Source: Pseudomonas sp. CFBP 13711
GTDB taxonomy: Bacteria; Pseudomonadota; Gammaproteobacteria; Pseudomonadales; Pseudomonadaceae
Assembly (NCBI RefSeq): GCF_014842265.1
Contig: NZ_JACYVI010000001.1
Span: 980,701 to 1,044,700, forward strand
DNA: 64,000 nt
Direction: 5' to 3'
Shown: one piece after another, positions 38,227 through 48,299 of the stretch
Position numbering within the stretch: the stretch's first letter is position 1
How the letters are laid out: every line of letters starts with the position of its first letter
Notes under the pieces: model-generated
Databases searched by the model: none
What the model was told of the DNA's origin: nothing
The model's input: the letters and a program-made list of their open reading frames with translations, nothing else
Made by a program: the position numbers and the translations under genes

Positions 38227-41087
38227 TACAGCCCCTCCACCAAGGCTCGCACGTCTGCCGCGCTGCCAACGGCCAGGGCCGCCTGCGCAAGTTTTCGGGC
38301 TTCGATCAGATTCAATTCACGGACGCAGGCTTTGACTTCGCCGATGCTCCGCGCCGAGACGCTCAATTCATCCACACCCAGGCCGACCAGCACCGGCACG
38401 GCCAGCGGGTCGGCGGCCAGTTCGCCGCAGACGCCCACCCACTTGCCATGGGCATGCGCCGCACGCACGGTGATGTCGATCAGTTGCAACACCGCCGGGT
38501 GCAGGCCATCGGCCTGGGCGGACAGGGTCGGGTGACCGCGGTCGATCGCCATCGTGTACTGGGTCAGGTCGTTGGTGCCGACGCTGAAGAAGTCCACTTC
38601 CTTGGCCAGCACCGGCGCCAGCAGCGCCGCCGACGGTACTTCGATCATGATGCCCAGTTGCAGGTCGGCCACCGGGATCTCCAGACGCAGGCGCTCGGTC
38701 ATGTCCCGGGCCTGACGCCATTCTTCAACGGTGCCCACCATCGGGAACATGATGCGCAGCGGGCGATTGTCCGACGCACGCAGCAACGCGCGCAGCTGGC
38801 TTTCCATGATGTCCGGGCGCTGCAAGGTCAGGCGAATGCCGCGCACGCCGAGAAACGGGTTTTCTTCTTTATCGATCGGCCAATACGGCAGCGGCTTGTC
38901 GCCGCCGACGTCCAAGGTGCGAACCACCAGCGGGCGACCGTCGAGGTCTTTGAGCACGCGACGGTATTCGGCTTCCTGGGTCGCTTCATCGGGCGCAGAG
39001 CTGTGGGCCATGAAAAGCAATTCGGTGCGCAGCAGGCCAATCCCTTCGGCGCCCTGCTCCACCGCGGCCGGCGTACCGGCGCTGTCACCGATGTTGGCGA
39101 ACACCTCAACGGCGTGGCCGTCCTGGGTGATCGCAGGCTCCATGCGCAGCGCAGCCGCAGCCTTGAGGCGTTGCTCGCGGGTGTCGCGGTCCTGCAAGGC
39201 GCGCTGCAGGGTTGCTTCGCCTGGCGCGACGTCGAGACGCCCGCGCTGGCCGTCGATCAACAACTGCGTGCCGGATTTGATCAGCAACACGGCATCGCCG
39301 GCACCGACCAGCGCCGGGATTCCCAACGCCCGGGCAACGATGGCGCTGTGGGCCGTGGCGCCGCCGCGCGCGGTGAGAATCCCGGCGACGCGCGCAGGGT
39401 CCAGACGTGCGACGTCGGACGGCCCGACTTCGTCCATCACCAGAATGTACGGTTCTTCAGGCTCAACCAGATCCTCGACGCCGCAGATCTGCGCCAGCAC
39501 GCGGCGACCGACATCCCGCAAGTCAGCGGCACGTTCGGCCAGCAGCGCGTCTTTGAGCTGTTCCTGCTGACGGGCGGCGGCCTCGATCACGTTCATCCAC
39601 GCCGCTGCCGCGCTCTCGCCTTGCTTCAAGCGCTGGGCCACTTCGTCGACCAGTTCGGGGTCGGCAAGCATTTCCTGGTGGGTGACGAAAATCTCGCGAA
39701 TGGCTTTCGCCGTGCTGCGCTCGATCAACTGCTCGATGTCGATGCGCACCTGCGCCAGCGCACTGTGCAGGCGTTCGTGTTCGACGCTTTGCGACTCGCC
39801 CTGCATCGGGTAATCGATCACCGGCAGAACCTGCACGTGGGCCGGGCCGAAAGCGATGCCGGGCGCCGCAGGAACGGCCTGAATCTGAGCGCCAGCAACG
39901 GGCGCGCTGAGGGTTTTCTCAACGATCGCCGGAGCTGGCGCGGATTCGCTGTGGGTCGGCAACGGCTCGATTTCTTCGCCCAGGCCTTCGAGCACCGCAG
40001 CGATCAACGCAGGCAAGGCATCGGCGGCAATGGTCGGCTCGGCAATGAACTCAAGGGACTGACCGCGCTGCACGCCGAGGCTCAGCAGCTTGCTCAGGCT
40101 CTTGGCGGACACAGGATTCTCGGTGCCGTCGACAATGCGCACGCGGATGTCGCCGTCGAAGCCTTTGGCCAACTGCGCGAGGATTTTCGCCGGCCGCGCG
40201 TGCAGGCCGTGGGCATTGGCCAGGGTTACGCGCTCGCTCGGCCAGTCTGGCGGCACTTCGCCGCCCAATGCCTGAAGCACGGCGCGGCTGCTGGTGGCCT
40301 TGCCCAGTTCGTGGCCGCGGCCTTCGATCAGCAACGAGCACAGGCGTTCAAGCAACGCCTGGTGTGATTCGCCCAGACTGGCGAGGCAGAACAGGCCGGT
40401 CAGCGACTGGCCCAGATGACGCATGGGTTTGTCCGGAGTGACGAAGGCCAGTCCGGGCTTGTTGACCATCTGCTCGCTGTGCAGCCACCACAGGCCTTCG
40501 CCCAACGGCAGCGGCTCGACCTGCTGCAGGACCGCCGCGAAGCCGTTGTTCACGCACTCGGCCTTGCGCAGCAGACGCGCGCCGCGCCAGACCAGTTCTT
40601 CGAAATCATCGACCATGACGCCCAGGCTGATCATCTGCGCATCGAGGGCCAGTTCTTGTGGCGCGCCCTGCAGCAGTTTGAGCAGCGACTCGGGGTCCTT
40701 CGCCTGACGCAGCGCTTCGCCCAAGTCGTTCTCACCGAGGGCGCGGGTCAGCAGTTGGAGCAAGCGCAAATGCTCATCGGACTTGGCGGCGATGCCGATG
40801 GCCAGATAAACCATCTGCCCGTCGCCCCAGTCCACGCCTTCGGGGAATTGCATCAGGCGCACGCCGGTGGCAAACACCTGGTCGCGGGTCTGTGGCGTGC
40901 CGTGGGGAATGGCGATGCCCTGCCCCAGAAAGGTCGAGCCCTGTTGCTCGCGCGCCTGCAAGCCTGCAAGGTAGCCGGCAGCCACCAGGCCATCGGCGAC
41001 GAGCAAGTCAGCCAGCAGTTGCAACGCGGCGGGCTTGTCCACCGCCGACTGGTCCATGGAAATTTGCTCTATGGTCAGCTCGAGCAT
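38226..41087 (-). CDS. fruB: PTS multiphosphoryl transfer protein EIIA(Fru)-HPr-EI
   Basis: Fused phosphorelay that carries phosphate from PEP to FruA; 953 aa. EIIA domain at 1-145 with phospho-His62 (GQGIAIPHGTPQT), a linker, HPr at about 284-370 with phospho-His296 (ANAHGLHARPAKIL), and enzyme I from about 405 to the end with phospho-His580 (GGATAHSAIVARALGIPALV) and the PEP site (LLRTELLFM, then IMIEVPSAAL and GVCGELAADP). This three-part form is typical of Pseudomonas, which has fructose as its main PTS sugar. First gene of fruBKA, under the FruR box at about 41226. Confidence 0.97.
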   Translation of the reverse strand: MLELTIEQISMDQSAVDKPAALQLLADLLVADGLVAAGYLAGLQAREQQGSTFLGQGIAIPHGTPQTRDQVFATGVRLMQFPEGVDWGDGQMVYLAIGIAAKSDEHLRLLQLLTRALGENDLGEALRQAKDPESLLKLLQGAPQELALDAQMISLGVMVDDFEELVWRGARLLRKAECVNNGFAAVLQQVEPLPLGEGLWWLHSEQMVNKPGLAFVTPDKPMRHLGQSLTGLFCLASLGESHQALLERLCSLLIEGRGHELGKATSSRAVLQALGGEVPPDWPSERVTLANAHGLHARPAKILAQLAKGFDGDIRVRIVDGTENPVSAKSLSKLLSLGVQRGQSLEFIAEPTIAADALPALIAAVLEGLGEEIEPLPTHSESAPAPAIVEKTLSAPVAGAQIQAVPAAPGIAFGPAHVQVLPVIDYPMQGESQSVEHERLHSALAQVRIDIEQLIERSTAKAIREIFVTHQEMLADPELVDEVAQRLKQGESAAAAWMNVIEAAARQQEQLKDALLAERAADLRDVGRRVLAQICGVEDLVEPEEPYILVMDEVGPSDVARLDPARVAGILTARGGATAHSAIVARALGIPALVGAGDAVLLIKSGTQLLIDGQRGRLDVAPGEATLQRALQDRDTREQRLKAAAALRMEPAITQDGHAVEVFANIGDSAGTPAAVEQGAEGIGLLRTELLFMAHSSAPDEATQEAEYRRVLKDLDGRPLVVRTLDVGGDKPLPYWPIDKEENPFLGVRGIRLTLQRPDIMESQLRALLRASDNRPLRIMFPMVGTVEEWRQARDMTERLRLEIPVADLQLGIMIEVPSAALLAPVLAKEVDFFSVGTNDLTQYTMAIDRGHPTLSAQADGLHPAVLQLIDITVRAAHAHGKWVGVCGELAADPLAVPVLVGLGVDELSVSARSIGEVKACVRELNLIEARKLAQAALAVGSAADVRALVEGL

Positions 41088-41225
41088 TGCGTTCTCCTGT
41101 GCTGCGCGGGGTCGCGCCAGATTCTTGTTGTAGGACCGGTCGTAGACACCGATGACTTACGGTTTGCGAGTATTGAATGCGGCATTCAGAGGTGCGATTG
41201 GGCAAAAAGTGCCATAAACAGGCCT

Positions 41226-41241
41226 GCTGAATCGTTTAATC
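41226..41241. promoter_or_regulatory. FruR/Cra operator in the fruB-fruR gap
   Basis: GCTGAATCGTTTAATC matches the Cra/FruR consensus (TGAATCGTTTCA) almost fully. It lies in the 352-base gap 41088-41439 between divergent fruB and fruR, about 140 bases from fruB and 200 from fruR. Family knowledge: FruR binds here and is released by fructose 1-phosphate. Nothing else in the gap is recognisable. Confidence 0.75.
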
Positions 41242-41439
41242 TGAAGTGTCGCGCACGTTACTTGATAATCCCGGCGGTTTGAAGCTCATCCGGTCGAATC
41301 GTGTAGGAAACATCCCGAGCGGGCTACATGCTTCCTACAAGACGACGGTCTGCTGTCATGATGGCTGTTAATCGGTGAAAATCCCTGCCACGGTAGTTCA
41401 GCTCTCACTTCTGCTTCCCATCACGAAAGGATGCCCGGC

Positions 41440-42435
41440 TTGAAACTCAGTGATATTGCGCGTCTGGCCGGTGTTTCTGTGACCACGGCCAGCTACGTGA
41501 TCAACGGAAAGGCCGAACAGCAACGCATCAGCAGTGCGACGGTCGAGCGTGTGCGCGCGGTGGTCGACGCCCACGGTTTCCGGCCTAACCCGCAAGCGGC
41601 CGGGCTGCGCAGCCGGCATACCCGGACCCTCGGCTTCATCCTGCCCGACCTGGAAAACCCCAGTTACGCGCGCATCGCCAAGCAACTGGAACAGGGCGCC
41701 CGCGCGCGCGGCTACCAGCTGCTGATCGCCAGTTCTGACGACGATCCCATCAGCGAGTTGCAGTTGTTGCAGCTGTTTCGCGCGCGACGCTGCGATGCGC
41801 TGTTCGTCGCCAGTTGCCTGCCGGCCAGCGATGACAGCTACCGGGCGCTGCAGCAGCAAGGGACGCCGGTCATCGCCATCGACCGGGAGATGGACCCCGC
41901 GTACTTCTGCTCGGTGGTCAGCGACGACCACGATGCCAGCCAGCAGCTGACCCGCAGCCTGCTGGAGATCAAACCCCGGCACATCGCCCTGATCGGCGCG
42001 CAGCCCGAACTGAGCGTCAGTAAGGCGCGCGCCAGCGGCTTTGAAGACGCGCTGGAGGGTTTCGAAGGCTCGGTGATCATCGAACACGGCGACGCGTTCA
42101 GCCGTGATTGCGGCCTGCGACTGGCCAGCGACATGTTTGATCGCCTGGGGTATTTCCCCGACGCGCTGATCACCACGTCCTACGTCCTGCTGCAAGGGGT
42201 GTTCGACCTGCTGCACCAGCGCCGCCTGAATCCGGACCAACTTCACCTGGGCACGTTCGGTGACACGCAGTTGCTGGATTTCCTGCCGTTGCCAGTCAAT
42301 GCCATGGCTCAGCAGCACCCTTTGATCGCCGAGAAAGCCCTCGCGCTGGCGTTGTCGGCCATTGAGCAGGATCAGTACGAACCGGGCGTGCATGCCATCG
42401 TGCGGACATTCAAACAGCGGATTCACGAGGCGTAA
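41440..42435 (+). CDS. fruR: Fructose operon repressor FruR (Cra), LacI family
   Basis: LacI-family regulator of fruBKA, 331 aa. I chose TTG at 41440 because AAAGGA lies exactly 8 bases before it and the protein then begins (M)KLSDIARLAGVSVTTASYVI, like E. coli Cra and P. putida FruR; the ATG at 41431 directly abuts the same purine tract and would add three residues. HTH at 1-25, hinge (AAGLRSRHTRTLGFILPDL, about 50-68), then the periplasmic-binding-like effector domain with ALITTSYVLLQGVFDLL. Four bases separate its stop from the TatD-like gene. Confidence 0.92.
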   Translation: MKLSDIARLAGVSVTTASYVINGKAEQQRISSATVERVRAVVDAHGFRPNPQAAGLRSRHTRTLGFILPDLENPSYARIAKQLEQGARARGYQLLIASSDDDPISELQLLQLFRARRCDALFVASCLPASDDSYRALQQQGTPVIAIDREMDPAYFCSVVSDDHDASQQLTRSLLEIKPRHIALIGAQPELSVSKARASGFEDALEGFEGSVIIEHGDAFSRDCGLRLASDMFDRLGYFPDALITTSYVLLQGVFDLLHQRRLNPDQLHLGTFGDTQLLDFLPLPVNAMAQQHPLIAEKALALALSAIEQDQYEPGVHAIVRTFKQRIHEA

Positions 42436-42440
42436 GCAAC

Positions 42441-43220
42441 GTGCGACTGATCGACACCCACACGCACCTGGATTTCGACGATTTCGACGCCGACCGCGAC
42501 GACGTCCTCGCCAACAGCCGGCAGCTTGGGGTGGAGCGCATCGTGGTGTTGGGCGTCTATCAGCGCAATCTGCAGCGAGTGTGGGATCTGGCGCTCAGCG
42601 AACCTTCGGTGTACGCCGCGCTGGGCTTGCACCCGGTGTTCCTGGAAGAGCATCAGCCCGAGCATGTGCAGCAATTGCGCGACTGGCTGACCCGTCTGGC
42701 CGGGCATCCCAAGCTGTGCGCCGTGGGCGAGATCGGTCTGGATTACTACATCGAATCCCTGGACCGCCCGCCACAACAGACCTTGCTCGACCAGCAGTTG
42801 CAGCTGGCCGCCGACTTCAACCTCCCTCCCCTGCTCCACGTGCGCCGCAGCCATGCCGACACCATCGCAGCGCTCAAGCGTTTCAAACTCAAGCGCCGCG
42901 GCATCGTTCACGCTTTCGCCGGCAGCCGCGAGGAAGCCCGCGAATACATCAAGCTGGGTTACAAGCTGGGGCTGGGCGGTGCAGCGACCTGGCCGCAGGC
43001 CTTGCGCATGCACCGGGTGATCGCCGAGTTGCCGCTCGAAAGCATTGTGCTGGAAACCGATTCCCCGGACATGGCGCCTGCGATGTTTCCGGGCATGCGC
43101 AACAGCCCCGAGCACCTTCCCGATATATGCGCGGCCATCGCCGAACTGATGAAAATCCCTGCGAACAAACTGGCCGCAGCGAGCACCGCCAACGCGTGTG
43201 AAGTGTTCGGCTGGGACTGA
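42441..43220 (+). CDS. TatD-family metal-dependent deoxyribonuclease
   Basis: A 259-aa TIM-barrel hydrolase from a GTG start with GAGG upstream. Metal ligands are all visible: IDTHTHLDF (His6, His8), GEIGLDYY (Glu), LLHVRRSH (His), IVHAFAG (His) and ETDSPDMAP (Asp). TatD proteins act as 3'-5' DNases, with roles in DNA repair or turnover. It starts five bases after fruR, so both are probably on one message; the combination is common in Pseudomonas. There are usually several TatD paralogues, so I give no symbol. Confidence 0.93.
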   Translation: MRLIDTHTHLDFDDFDADRDDVLANSRQLGVERIVVLGVYQRNLQRVWDLALSEPSVYAALGLHPVFLEEHQPEHVQQLRDWLTRLAGHPKLCAVGEIGLDYYIESLDRPPQQTLLDQQLQLAADFNLPPLLHVRRSHADTIAALKRFKLKRRGIVHAFAGSREEAREYIKLGYKLGLGGAATWPQALRMHRVIAELPLESIVLETDSPDMAPAMFPGMRNSPEHLPDICAAIAELMKIPANKLAAASTANACEVFGWD

Positions 43221-43313
43221 AACCTGTCGCCGATTTCATGTTGCGATAAGAAATTTCAAAGACTTAGCGTGGTCCCTTGGGTATCTCTCTTGGTTAACTA
43301 AGGAAACCCGTTA

Positions 43314-43742
43314 ATGAAATTCTCGAAGTTCGCGCAGGCCTTGTCGCAGTGGTCCGGCAGCCCACGAACCTTCCTCGTGGCGATTGCGCTGATCTGTGTG
43401 TGGGCCGTGACCGGGCCATTCTTCCACTACAACGACACTTGGCAGCTGATCATCAACACGTCCACCACCATCATTACCTTCCTGATGGTTTTTCTGATTC
43501 AGAACACCCAGAACCGCGACACCGATGAGATGCATATCAAGATCGACGAACTGCTGCGCGTGACGAAAGACGCGCAGAACGCCGTGCTGAGTCTGGATAA
43601 TCTTGATCAGAAGGAATTGCACGCGCTGCGCAAGAAATACAAGGCGATGGGCGAAGGCGTGGAGTTTGATCACACCGAGGCGTTTCCGGAACCGGAGCCT
43701 GAGGCGGGTGAAGAGAAAGCGGGGTTGGTGACTAGCCGCTGA
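43314..43742 (+). CDS. Low-affinity iron permease family small membrane protein
   Basis: A 142-aa protein with two membrane helices (TFLVAIALICVWAVTGPFF at about 19-37 and WQLIINTSTTIITFLMVFLIQ at about 43-63) followed by the conserved NTQNRDTDEMHIKIDELLR and a charged cytoplasmic tail with a Pro/Glu-rich run. This is the bacterial domain related to the yeast Fet4 low-affinity iron permease; actual iron transport by the short bacterial forms is not established. Own transcription unit, 93 bases after the TatD gene. Confidence 0.85.
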   Translation: MKFSKFAQALSQWSGSPRTFLVAIALICVWAVTGPFFHYNDTWQLIINTSTTIITFLMVFLIQNTQNRDTDEMHIKIDELLRVTKDAQNAVLSLDNLDQKELHALRKKYKAMGEGVEFDHTEAFPEPEPEAGEEKAGLVTSR

Positions 43743-43776
43743 TGCCTTTGACTCTTCAGCGGCAGAAGTGACGTAC

Positions 43777-43800
43777 TCGCGAGCAAGCTCGCTCCCACAG
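43777..43800. repeat. REP-like element (GCGAGCAAGCTCGC family)
   Basis: TCGCGAGCAAGCTCGCTCCCACAG between the iron permease gene and the convergent garD gene. A separate 8-bp stem-loop (CCAGCCGG ... CCGGCTGG) lies at 43860-43885, just before the garD stop, and may end one or both transcripts although no T-run follows. Confidence 0.82.
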
Positions 43801-43904
43801 GGCGCTGAGTACGACGCAGAAACCTGTGGCGACACGACCACTCCCACATGGACCATGCACCAGCCGGACTACTAAACCCGGCTGGTAGAGGGCTGAATTC
43901 CGGC

Positions 43905-45458
43905 TTATGTGATCGGCGCCGGGTTGAACAGGGTGATGTCGTTGTGCAGACGATACTTCTCGGTCCAGGTCGTCTTCTTTCCGCTGGCGACGTCGAGGTA
44001 GAAGTGAAAAAGCTCCCATCCCAGGTCCTCGATGCTGGCGCGCCCGGTTGCAATGCGCCCGGCATCAACATCGATCAGATCGGGCCAGCGCTGTGCCAGC
44101 TCGGTGCGGGTCGACACTTTCACCACCGGTGACATCGCCAGACCATACGGCGTGCCGCGCCCGGTAGTGAACACGTGCAGGTTCATCCCTGCTGCCAGCT
44201 GCAGCGTCCCGCAAACAAAATCGCTTGCCGGCGTCGCGCAGAAGATCAGGCCTTTACGCGTCACCCGTTCGCCAGGGCCGAGCACCCCGTTGATCGCGCT
44301 GCTGCCGGACTTGACGATCGACCCGAGGGACTTCTCGACGATGTTCGACAGCCCGCCCTTCTTGTTCCCCGGCGTGGTGTTGGCGCTGCGGTCCGCTTCG
44401 CCCTTGGCCAGATAACGGTCGTACCAGTCCATTTCGCGAACCAGGCCCTCAGCGACTTCCATGTTTTCCGCGCGGGAGGTCAGCAGGTAGATCGCGTCAC
44501 GCACTTCGGTCACTTCCGAAAACATCACGGTAGCGCCCGCGCGCAGCAGCAGGTCCGAGGCATAACCCAGTGCCGGGTTGGCGGTGATGCCGGAAAACGC
44601 ATCACTGCCGCCGCACTGCATGCCCAGAATCAATTCCGACGCCGGCACGGTTTCGCGGCGACGCTGGTCGAGCTTCTTCAAGCGCGTCTCGGCCAATTCC
44701 ATGATCTGCTCGATCATTTCGTTGAAGCCGTGCTTGGAATCCTGCAGGCGATACAGCCAAGGCTCGCTCAGATCGACCGAGGCGTCGTCGCTGTGCATGA
44801 CCTGATCGGCCTGCAATTTTTCGCAGCCCAGGCTGATCACCAGCGCCTCGCCCCCCAGGTTCGGGTTGCGAGCCAGATTGCGCACGGTGCGAATCGGGAT
44901 GTACGCGTCCTTGGCGGTGATGGCGACGCCGCAGCCGTAGCTGTGGGTCAGCGCCACCACGTCATCGACGTTCGGGTACTTGGGCAGCAGTTCTTCGCGG
45001 ATGCGCTTGACGGCGAAATCCAGAACCCCCGTCACGCACTGAACGGTCGTGGTAATCCCCAGGATATTGCGCGTGCCGACCGTGCCGTCGGCGTTGCGAT
45101 AACCCTCGAAGGTGAAGCCTTCCAGCGGCTCGCCCCTGACCGGCACCGCGTCAGACATCGGCAGACTGTCCAGCGCCGGCGCCGACGGCATGCGCAGCTG
45201 ATCTTCCTTGACCCAACTGCCCTTCGGGATCGGCTGCAGCGCATAGCCGATGGTGTGGCCGTAACGAATGATCGGCTCCCCTTCGGCGATGTCCACGGTG
45301 TTCACCTTGTGGCTCTGCGGCACATTGTCGACGGTCACCAGACCGTTATCGAATTCAGTCCCCGCCGGAACGCCCTGGTCATTGACCACGACGACGACGT
45401 TATCAAGCGCATGCAAGCGAATGTAACGCGGCGAGTCGGCATGTTGGATCAAGTTCAT
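43905..45458 (-). CDS. garD: Galactarate dehydratase
   Basis: Dehydrates galactarate (meso-galactaric acid) to 5-keto-4-deoxy-glucarate; 517 aa of the UxaA/GarD family. N-terminal SAF domain (about 10-95), then the second domain with [42 protein letters not shown] and [19 protein letters not shown]. GarD uses iron for catalysis. Start ATG at 45458 with GAGGA about 10 bases upstream. It follows gudP by 12 bases, so both are one operon. The related altronate dehydratase (UxaA) is possible, but the gudP and kdgD neighbours favour galactarate. Confidence 0.92.
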   Translation of the reverse strand: MNLIQHADSPRYIRLHALDNVVVVVNDQGVPAGTEFDNGLVTVDNVPQSHKVNTVDIAEGEPIIRYGHTIGYALQPIPKGSWVKEDQLRMPSAPALDSLPMSDAVPVRGEPLEGFTFEGYRNADGTVGTRNILGITTTVQCVTGVLDFAVKRIREELLPKYPNVDDVVALTHSYGCGVAITAKDAYIPIRTVRNLARNPNLGGEALVISLGCEKLQADQVMHSDDASVDLSEPWLYRLQDSKHGFNEMIEQIMELAETRLKKLDQRRRETVPASELILGMQCGGSDAFSGITANPALGYASDLLLRAGATVMFSEVTEVRDAIYLLTSRAENMEVAEGLVREMDWYDRYLAKGEADRSANTTPGNKKGGLSNIVEKSLGSIVKSGSSAINGVLGPGERVTRKGLIFCATPASDFVCGTLQLAAGMNLHVFTTGRGTPYGLAMSPVVKVSTRTELAQRWPDLIDVDAGRIATGRASIEDLGWELFHFYLDVASGKKTTWTEKYRLHNDITLFNPAPIT

Positions 45459-45470
45459 CACGGTTTTTCC

Positions 45471-46841
45471 TCAGAGTTTCGCTTGAGAAAGCTCGGCTTC
45501 ACTGGCCGGCAAGGCACCCTTCGTTGGGGTTTCCTTGAGTTCTACGCGTTTGATTTCACCGACGATGAAGATGTAGCTGATCACCGCCACCAGCGCGTTG
45601 GCGCCGACGAACACCAGGGCCCATTTGAACGAACCGGTGGTGCTGATGATGTAGCCGATGACGATCGGGGTGGTGATCGAAGCGATGTTACCGAACATGT
45701 TGAACAGACCGCCGCTCAAACCGGCGATTTGTTTCGGCGATGCGTCGGACATGACCGCCCAACCCAGTGCGCCCACGCCCTTGCCGAAGAAGGCCAGTGC
45801 CATGAAGCCCACGACAACCCATTCGATGTCGACGTAGTTGCAGGTGACGATCGAGGTCGACAGCAGCAAACCACCAATGATCGGCGCCTTGCGCGCGAAG
45901 GTCAGCGAGTGGCCTTTGCGCAGCAGGTAATCGGAGATGATCCCGCCGAGTACGCCGCCGATGAACCCGCAGATGGCCGGGAGCGAAGCAATGAAGCCCG
46001 CTTTCAGGATGGTCATGCCGCGTTCTTGAACCAGGTACACCGGGAACCAGGTCAGGAAGAAGTAGGTGATGCCGTTGATGCAGTATTGAGCCAGGTAGAT
46101 GCCGAGCATCATGCGGTTGGTCAACAACTGGCGTACGTAGTCCCATTTCGGACCGCTGGCCGAGCCTTTGCCCTTGTCCTGATCCATATCGACCATGCCG
46201 CCGTTGTTGGCGATGTGATCGAACTCTTCCTTGTTGATGTTCGGGTGGTTGCGCGGGCTGTGGATAACTTTCAGCCAGATCAGCGAGAACAGGATGCCGA
46301 TGCTGCCCATCACGACGAACACGTGCTGCCAGCCGAAGGTGTAGACGATCCAGCCCATGATCGGAGCAAACAGAACGGTAGCGAAGTATTGCGCCGAGTT
46401 GAAGATCGCCGAGGCCGTGCCGCGTTCGGACGTCGGGAACCAAGCCGCCACGATACGGGCGTTGCCGGGGAACGAGGGTGCTTCGGCGAGGCCGACCATG
46501 AAGCGCAGCGCGAACAGCAGGAAGATGGCGGTCGAGAGACCGAATTCACCGACGTAACCTTGCAGCACGGTGAACAGCGACCAGGTGAAGATGCTCATTG
46601 CATAGACTTTCTTGGAGCCGTAACGGTCCAGAAGCCAGCCGCCGGGGATCTGGCCGGCGACGTACGCCCAACCAAATGCGGAGAAGATAAAACCGAGGGT
46701 GACGGCGTCGATGCCGAGGCTTTTCTGCAGGCTGGAGCCCGCGATGGCGATGGTTGCACGGTCGGCGTAGTTGATCGTGGTCACCAAAAACAGCATGAGC
46801 AAAATCAAATAGCGGACGTGGGTCGGCTTGGTTTTCAGCAT
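45471..46841 (-). CDS. gudP: Glucarate/galactarate MFS transporter
   Basis: Major-facilitator carrier of 456 aa with 12 helices, of the anion:cation symporter (ACS) group. Very like E. coli GudP: NYADRATIAIAGSSLQK (TM1), SAFGWAYVAGQIPGGWLLDRYGSKK (TM2), RFMVGLAEAPSFPGNARIVAAWFPTSERGTA (TM4-5), and FFLTWFPVYLVQERGM. Start at 46841 has GGGAG 9 bases upstream; the GTG at 46856 adds five residues. Takes up D-glucarate and/or galactarate for GarD and KdgD. Confidence 0.93.
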   Translation of the reverse strand: MLKTKPTHVRYLILLMLFLVTTINYADRATIAIAGSSLQKSLGIDAVTLGFIFSAFGWAYVAGQIPGGWLLDRYGSKKVYAMSIFTWSLFTVLQGYVGEFGLSTAIFLLFALRFMVGLAEAPSFPGNARIVAAWFPTSERGTASAIFNSAQYFATVLFAPIMGWIVYTFGWQHVFVVMGSIGILFSLIWLKVIHSPRNHPNINKEEFDHIANNGGMVDMDQDKGKGSASGPKWDYVRQLLTNRMMLGIYLAQYCINGITYFFLTWFPVYLVQERGMTILKAGFIASLPAICGFIGGVLGGIISDYLLRKGHSLTFARKAPIIGGLLLSTSIVTCNYVDIEWVVVGFMALAFFGKGVGALGWAVMSDASPKQIAGLSGGLFNMFGNIASITTPIVIGYIISTTGSFKWALVFVGANALVAVISYIFIVGEIKRVELKETPTKGALPASEAELSQAKL

Positions 46842-46972
46842 GTTCGAAACTCCCACTAATTATTTTTTTGTGCGGGTAAACGATCTTATGTGTGTGCTGC
46901 TCGCCCCTGCCCCTAAAACAGATGCGATGTGAAGCTGTCCTGCCAGGTATCCGTTAGCAAAGCCCCGAGGGC

Positions 46973-47000
46973 AAAAAACCGCTGATCGCTCAGCGGTTTT
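46973..47000 (-). terminator. Rho-independent terminator after kdgD
   Basis: On the minus strand ACCGCTGA-GCGA-TCAGCGGT is followed by six T residues, 15 bases after the kdgD stop. It shows that gudP-garD need a second promoter in the 46842-46972 region. Confidence 0.88.
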
Positions 47001-47015
47001 GCGGCAACTGGGCAG

Positions 47016-47927
47016 TTACTGTTTGCCCTGCTTGTCCATCAGCGCAGCCAGCATGTCGACTTCGTCCGACGTCAGATCAGTCAGCGGCGCGCGGACCGGA
47101 CCTGCGTCGTAGCCGGCAAGCTTGGCGCCCGCCTTGACGATGCTCACTGCGTAGCCGTGTTTGCGGTTACGGATGTCGAGGTACGGCAGGAAGAAATCGT
47201 CGATCAGCTTGCCGACGGTCTGGTGATCGTCTTTGGCGATGGCGTGGTAGAAGTCCATCGCCATTTTCGGCAGGAAGTTGAACACCGCCGACGAGTAAAC
47301 CGGCACACCCAGCGCCTTGTAGGCGGCGGCGTAGACTTCAGCGGTCGGCAGGCCGCCCAGGTACGAGAAGCGGTCGCCAAGACGACGGCGGATCGAAACC
47401 ATCAGTTCGATATCGCCCAGGCCGTCTTTGTAGCCGATCAGGTTCGGGCAGCGCTCGGCCAGCTGTTCCAGCAGCGCAGGCGTCAGGCGGCAGACGTTAC
47501 GGTTGTAGACGACAACGCCGATCTTGACCGATTTGCAGACCGCTTCAACGTGGAGGGCAACGCCGTCCTGGCTGGCTTCGGTCAGGTAGTGAGGCAACAG
47601 CAGCAGGCCTTTGGCACCCAGACGCTCGGCTTCTTGAGCCATCTGAATCGCCTGGCGGGTCGGACCACCGACGCCAGCCAGAATCGGCACGCTGGTTTCG
47701 CAGGTGTCGACGGCGGTCTTGATGATCTCGGAGTACTCGCCGCCGGTCAGGGAGAAGAACTCACCTGTGCCGCCAGCGGCGAACAGCGCGGAGGCGCCGT
47801 ACGGAGCGAGCCATTCCAGACGCTTGATGTAGCCAGCGCGGTGGAAGTCGCCCTGGGCATTGAAATCGGTAACGGGGAAGGAAAGCAGACCGTGAGAGAG
47901 GATGGACTTCAGTTCTTGTGGATTCAT
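47016..47927 (-). CDS. kdgD: 5-dehydro-4-deoxyglucarate dehydratase
   Basis: Converts 5-keto-4-deoxyglucarate to 2-oxoglutarate semialdehyde with loss of water and CO2; 303 aa, DapA/N-acetylneuraminate lyase family. TIM-barrel with [14 protein letters not shown] (about 45-60, phosphate-like carboxylate pocket), the Tyr in [11 protein letters not shown] (about 140) and the Schiff-base Lys in [11 protein letters not shown] (about 186). Start at 47927 is [19 protein letters not shown], matching the family; upstream in-frame codons encode no domain. Own promoter and terminator. Confidence 0.95.
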   Translation of the reverse strand: MNPQELKSILSHGLLSFPVTDFNAQGDFHRAGYIKRLEWLAPYGASALFAAGGTGEFFSLTGGEYSEIIKTAVDTCETSVPILAGVGGPTRQAIQMAQEAERLGAKGLLLLPHYLTEASQDGVALHVEAVCKSVKIGVVVYNRNVCRLTPALLEQLAERCPNLIGYKDGLGDIELMVSIRRRLGDRFSYLGGLPTAEVYAAAYKALGVPVYSSAVFNFLPKMAMDFYHAIAKDDHQTVGKLIDDFFLPYLDIRNRKHGYAVSIVKAGAKLAGYDAGPVRAPLTDLTSDEVDMLAALMDKQGKQ

Positions 47928-48142
47928 TATTCGAACACCCTGGGGAGCTATTTTTGTGGATGAAGCACCAGTCCTGCGCTGATGTCGTAAGTCATCGTAC
48001 AACTGGGAGGGGGATCACTCAATAGCGTTTTGAAATATTTATGACGGGTGAGGATGAGTGGTGGATTTGAGGGAGGCCGAGATTTGGCGGAGGTGGCGAC
48101 AGTCAGATGGTGGTATTGCGTAGTCGCAGATTGCACGACCCT

Positions 48143-48246
48143 GTGGGAGCGAGCTTGGTCTGGGCCGCATCCGGACGAAGAGGCCCTTACATCCGGTACA
48201 TCTGCAGAGCCTGAAATGCCGTCTTCGTGAGCAAGCTCACTCCCAC
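48143..48246. repeat. Inverted pair of REP-like elements
   Basis: GTGGGAGCGAGCTT and, 70 bases on, GTGAGCAAGCTCACTCCCAC: two copies in opposite orientation, the classic REP doublet layout. The spacer includes CCGGACGAAGAGGCC and ATCCGGTACATCTGC, also seen near the 35185 copy in reduced form (ATCCGACACATCT). Confidence 0.8.
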
Positions 48247-48299
48247 ACTGACAGTGTTTGCCACAACAATTGCATCTGCCTCCGGACCGGGGCGATGGG

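Noticed and set aside
38208..40367. 719-codon plus-strand frame opposite fruB and fruK
   Set aside because: Antisense shadow of fruB/fruK; no recognisable domain, low-complexity composition.
43860..43885. Stem-loop considered as a strong terminator of garD
   Set aside because: Perfect 8-bp stem but no T-run on either strand, so I mention it only with the neighbouring repeat.
44175..46859. 894-codon open frame on the plus strand opposite garD and gudP
   Set aside because: It spans two well-recognised genes of the other strand, is rich in His, Arg, Gln and Asp without any domain, and has the look of an antisense shadow of GC-rich codons.
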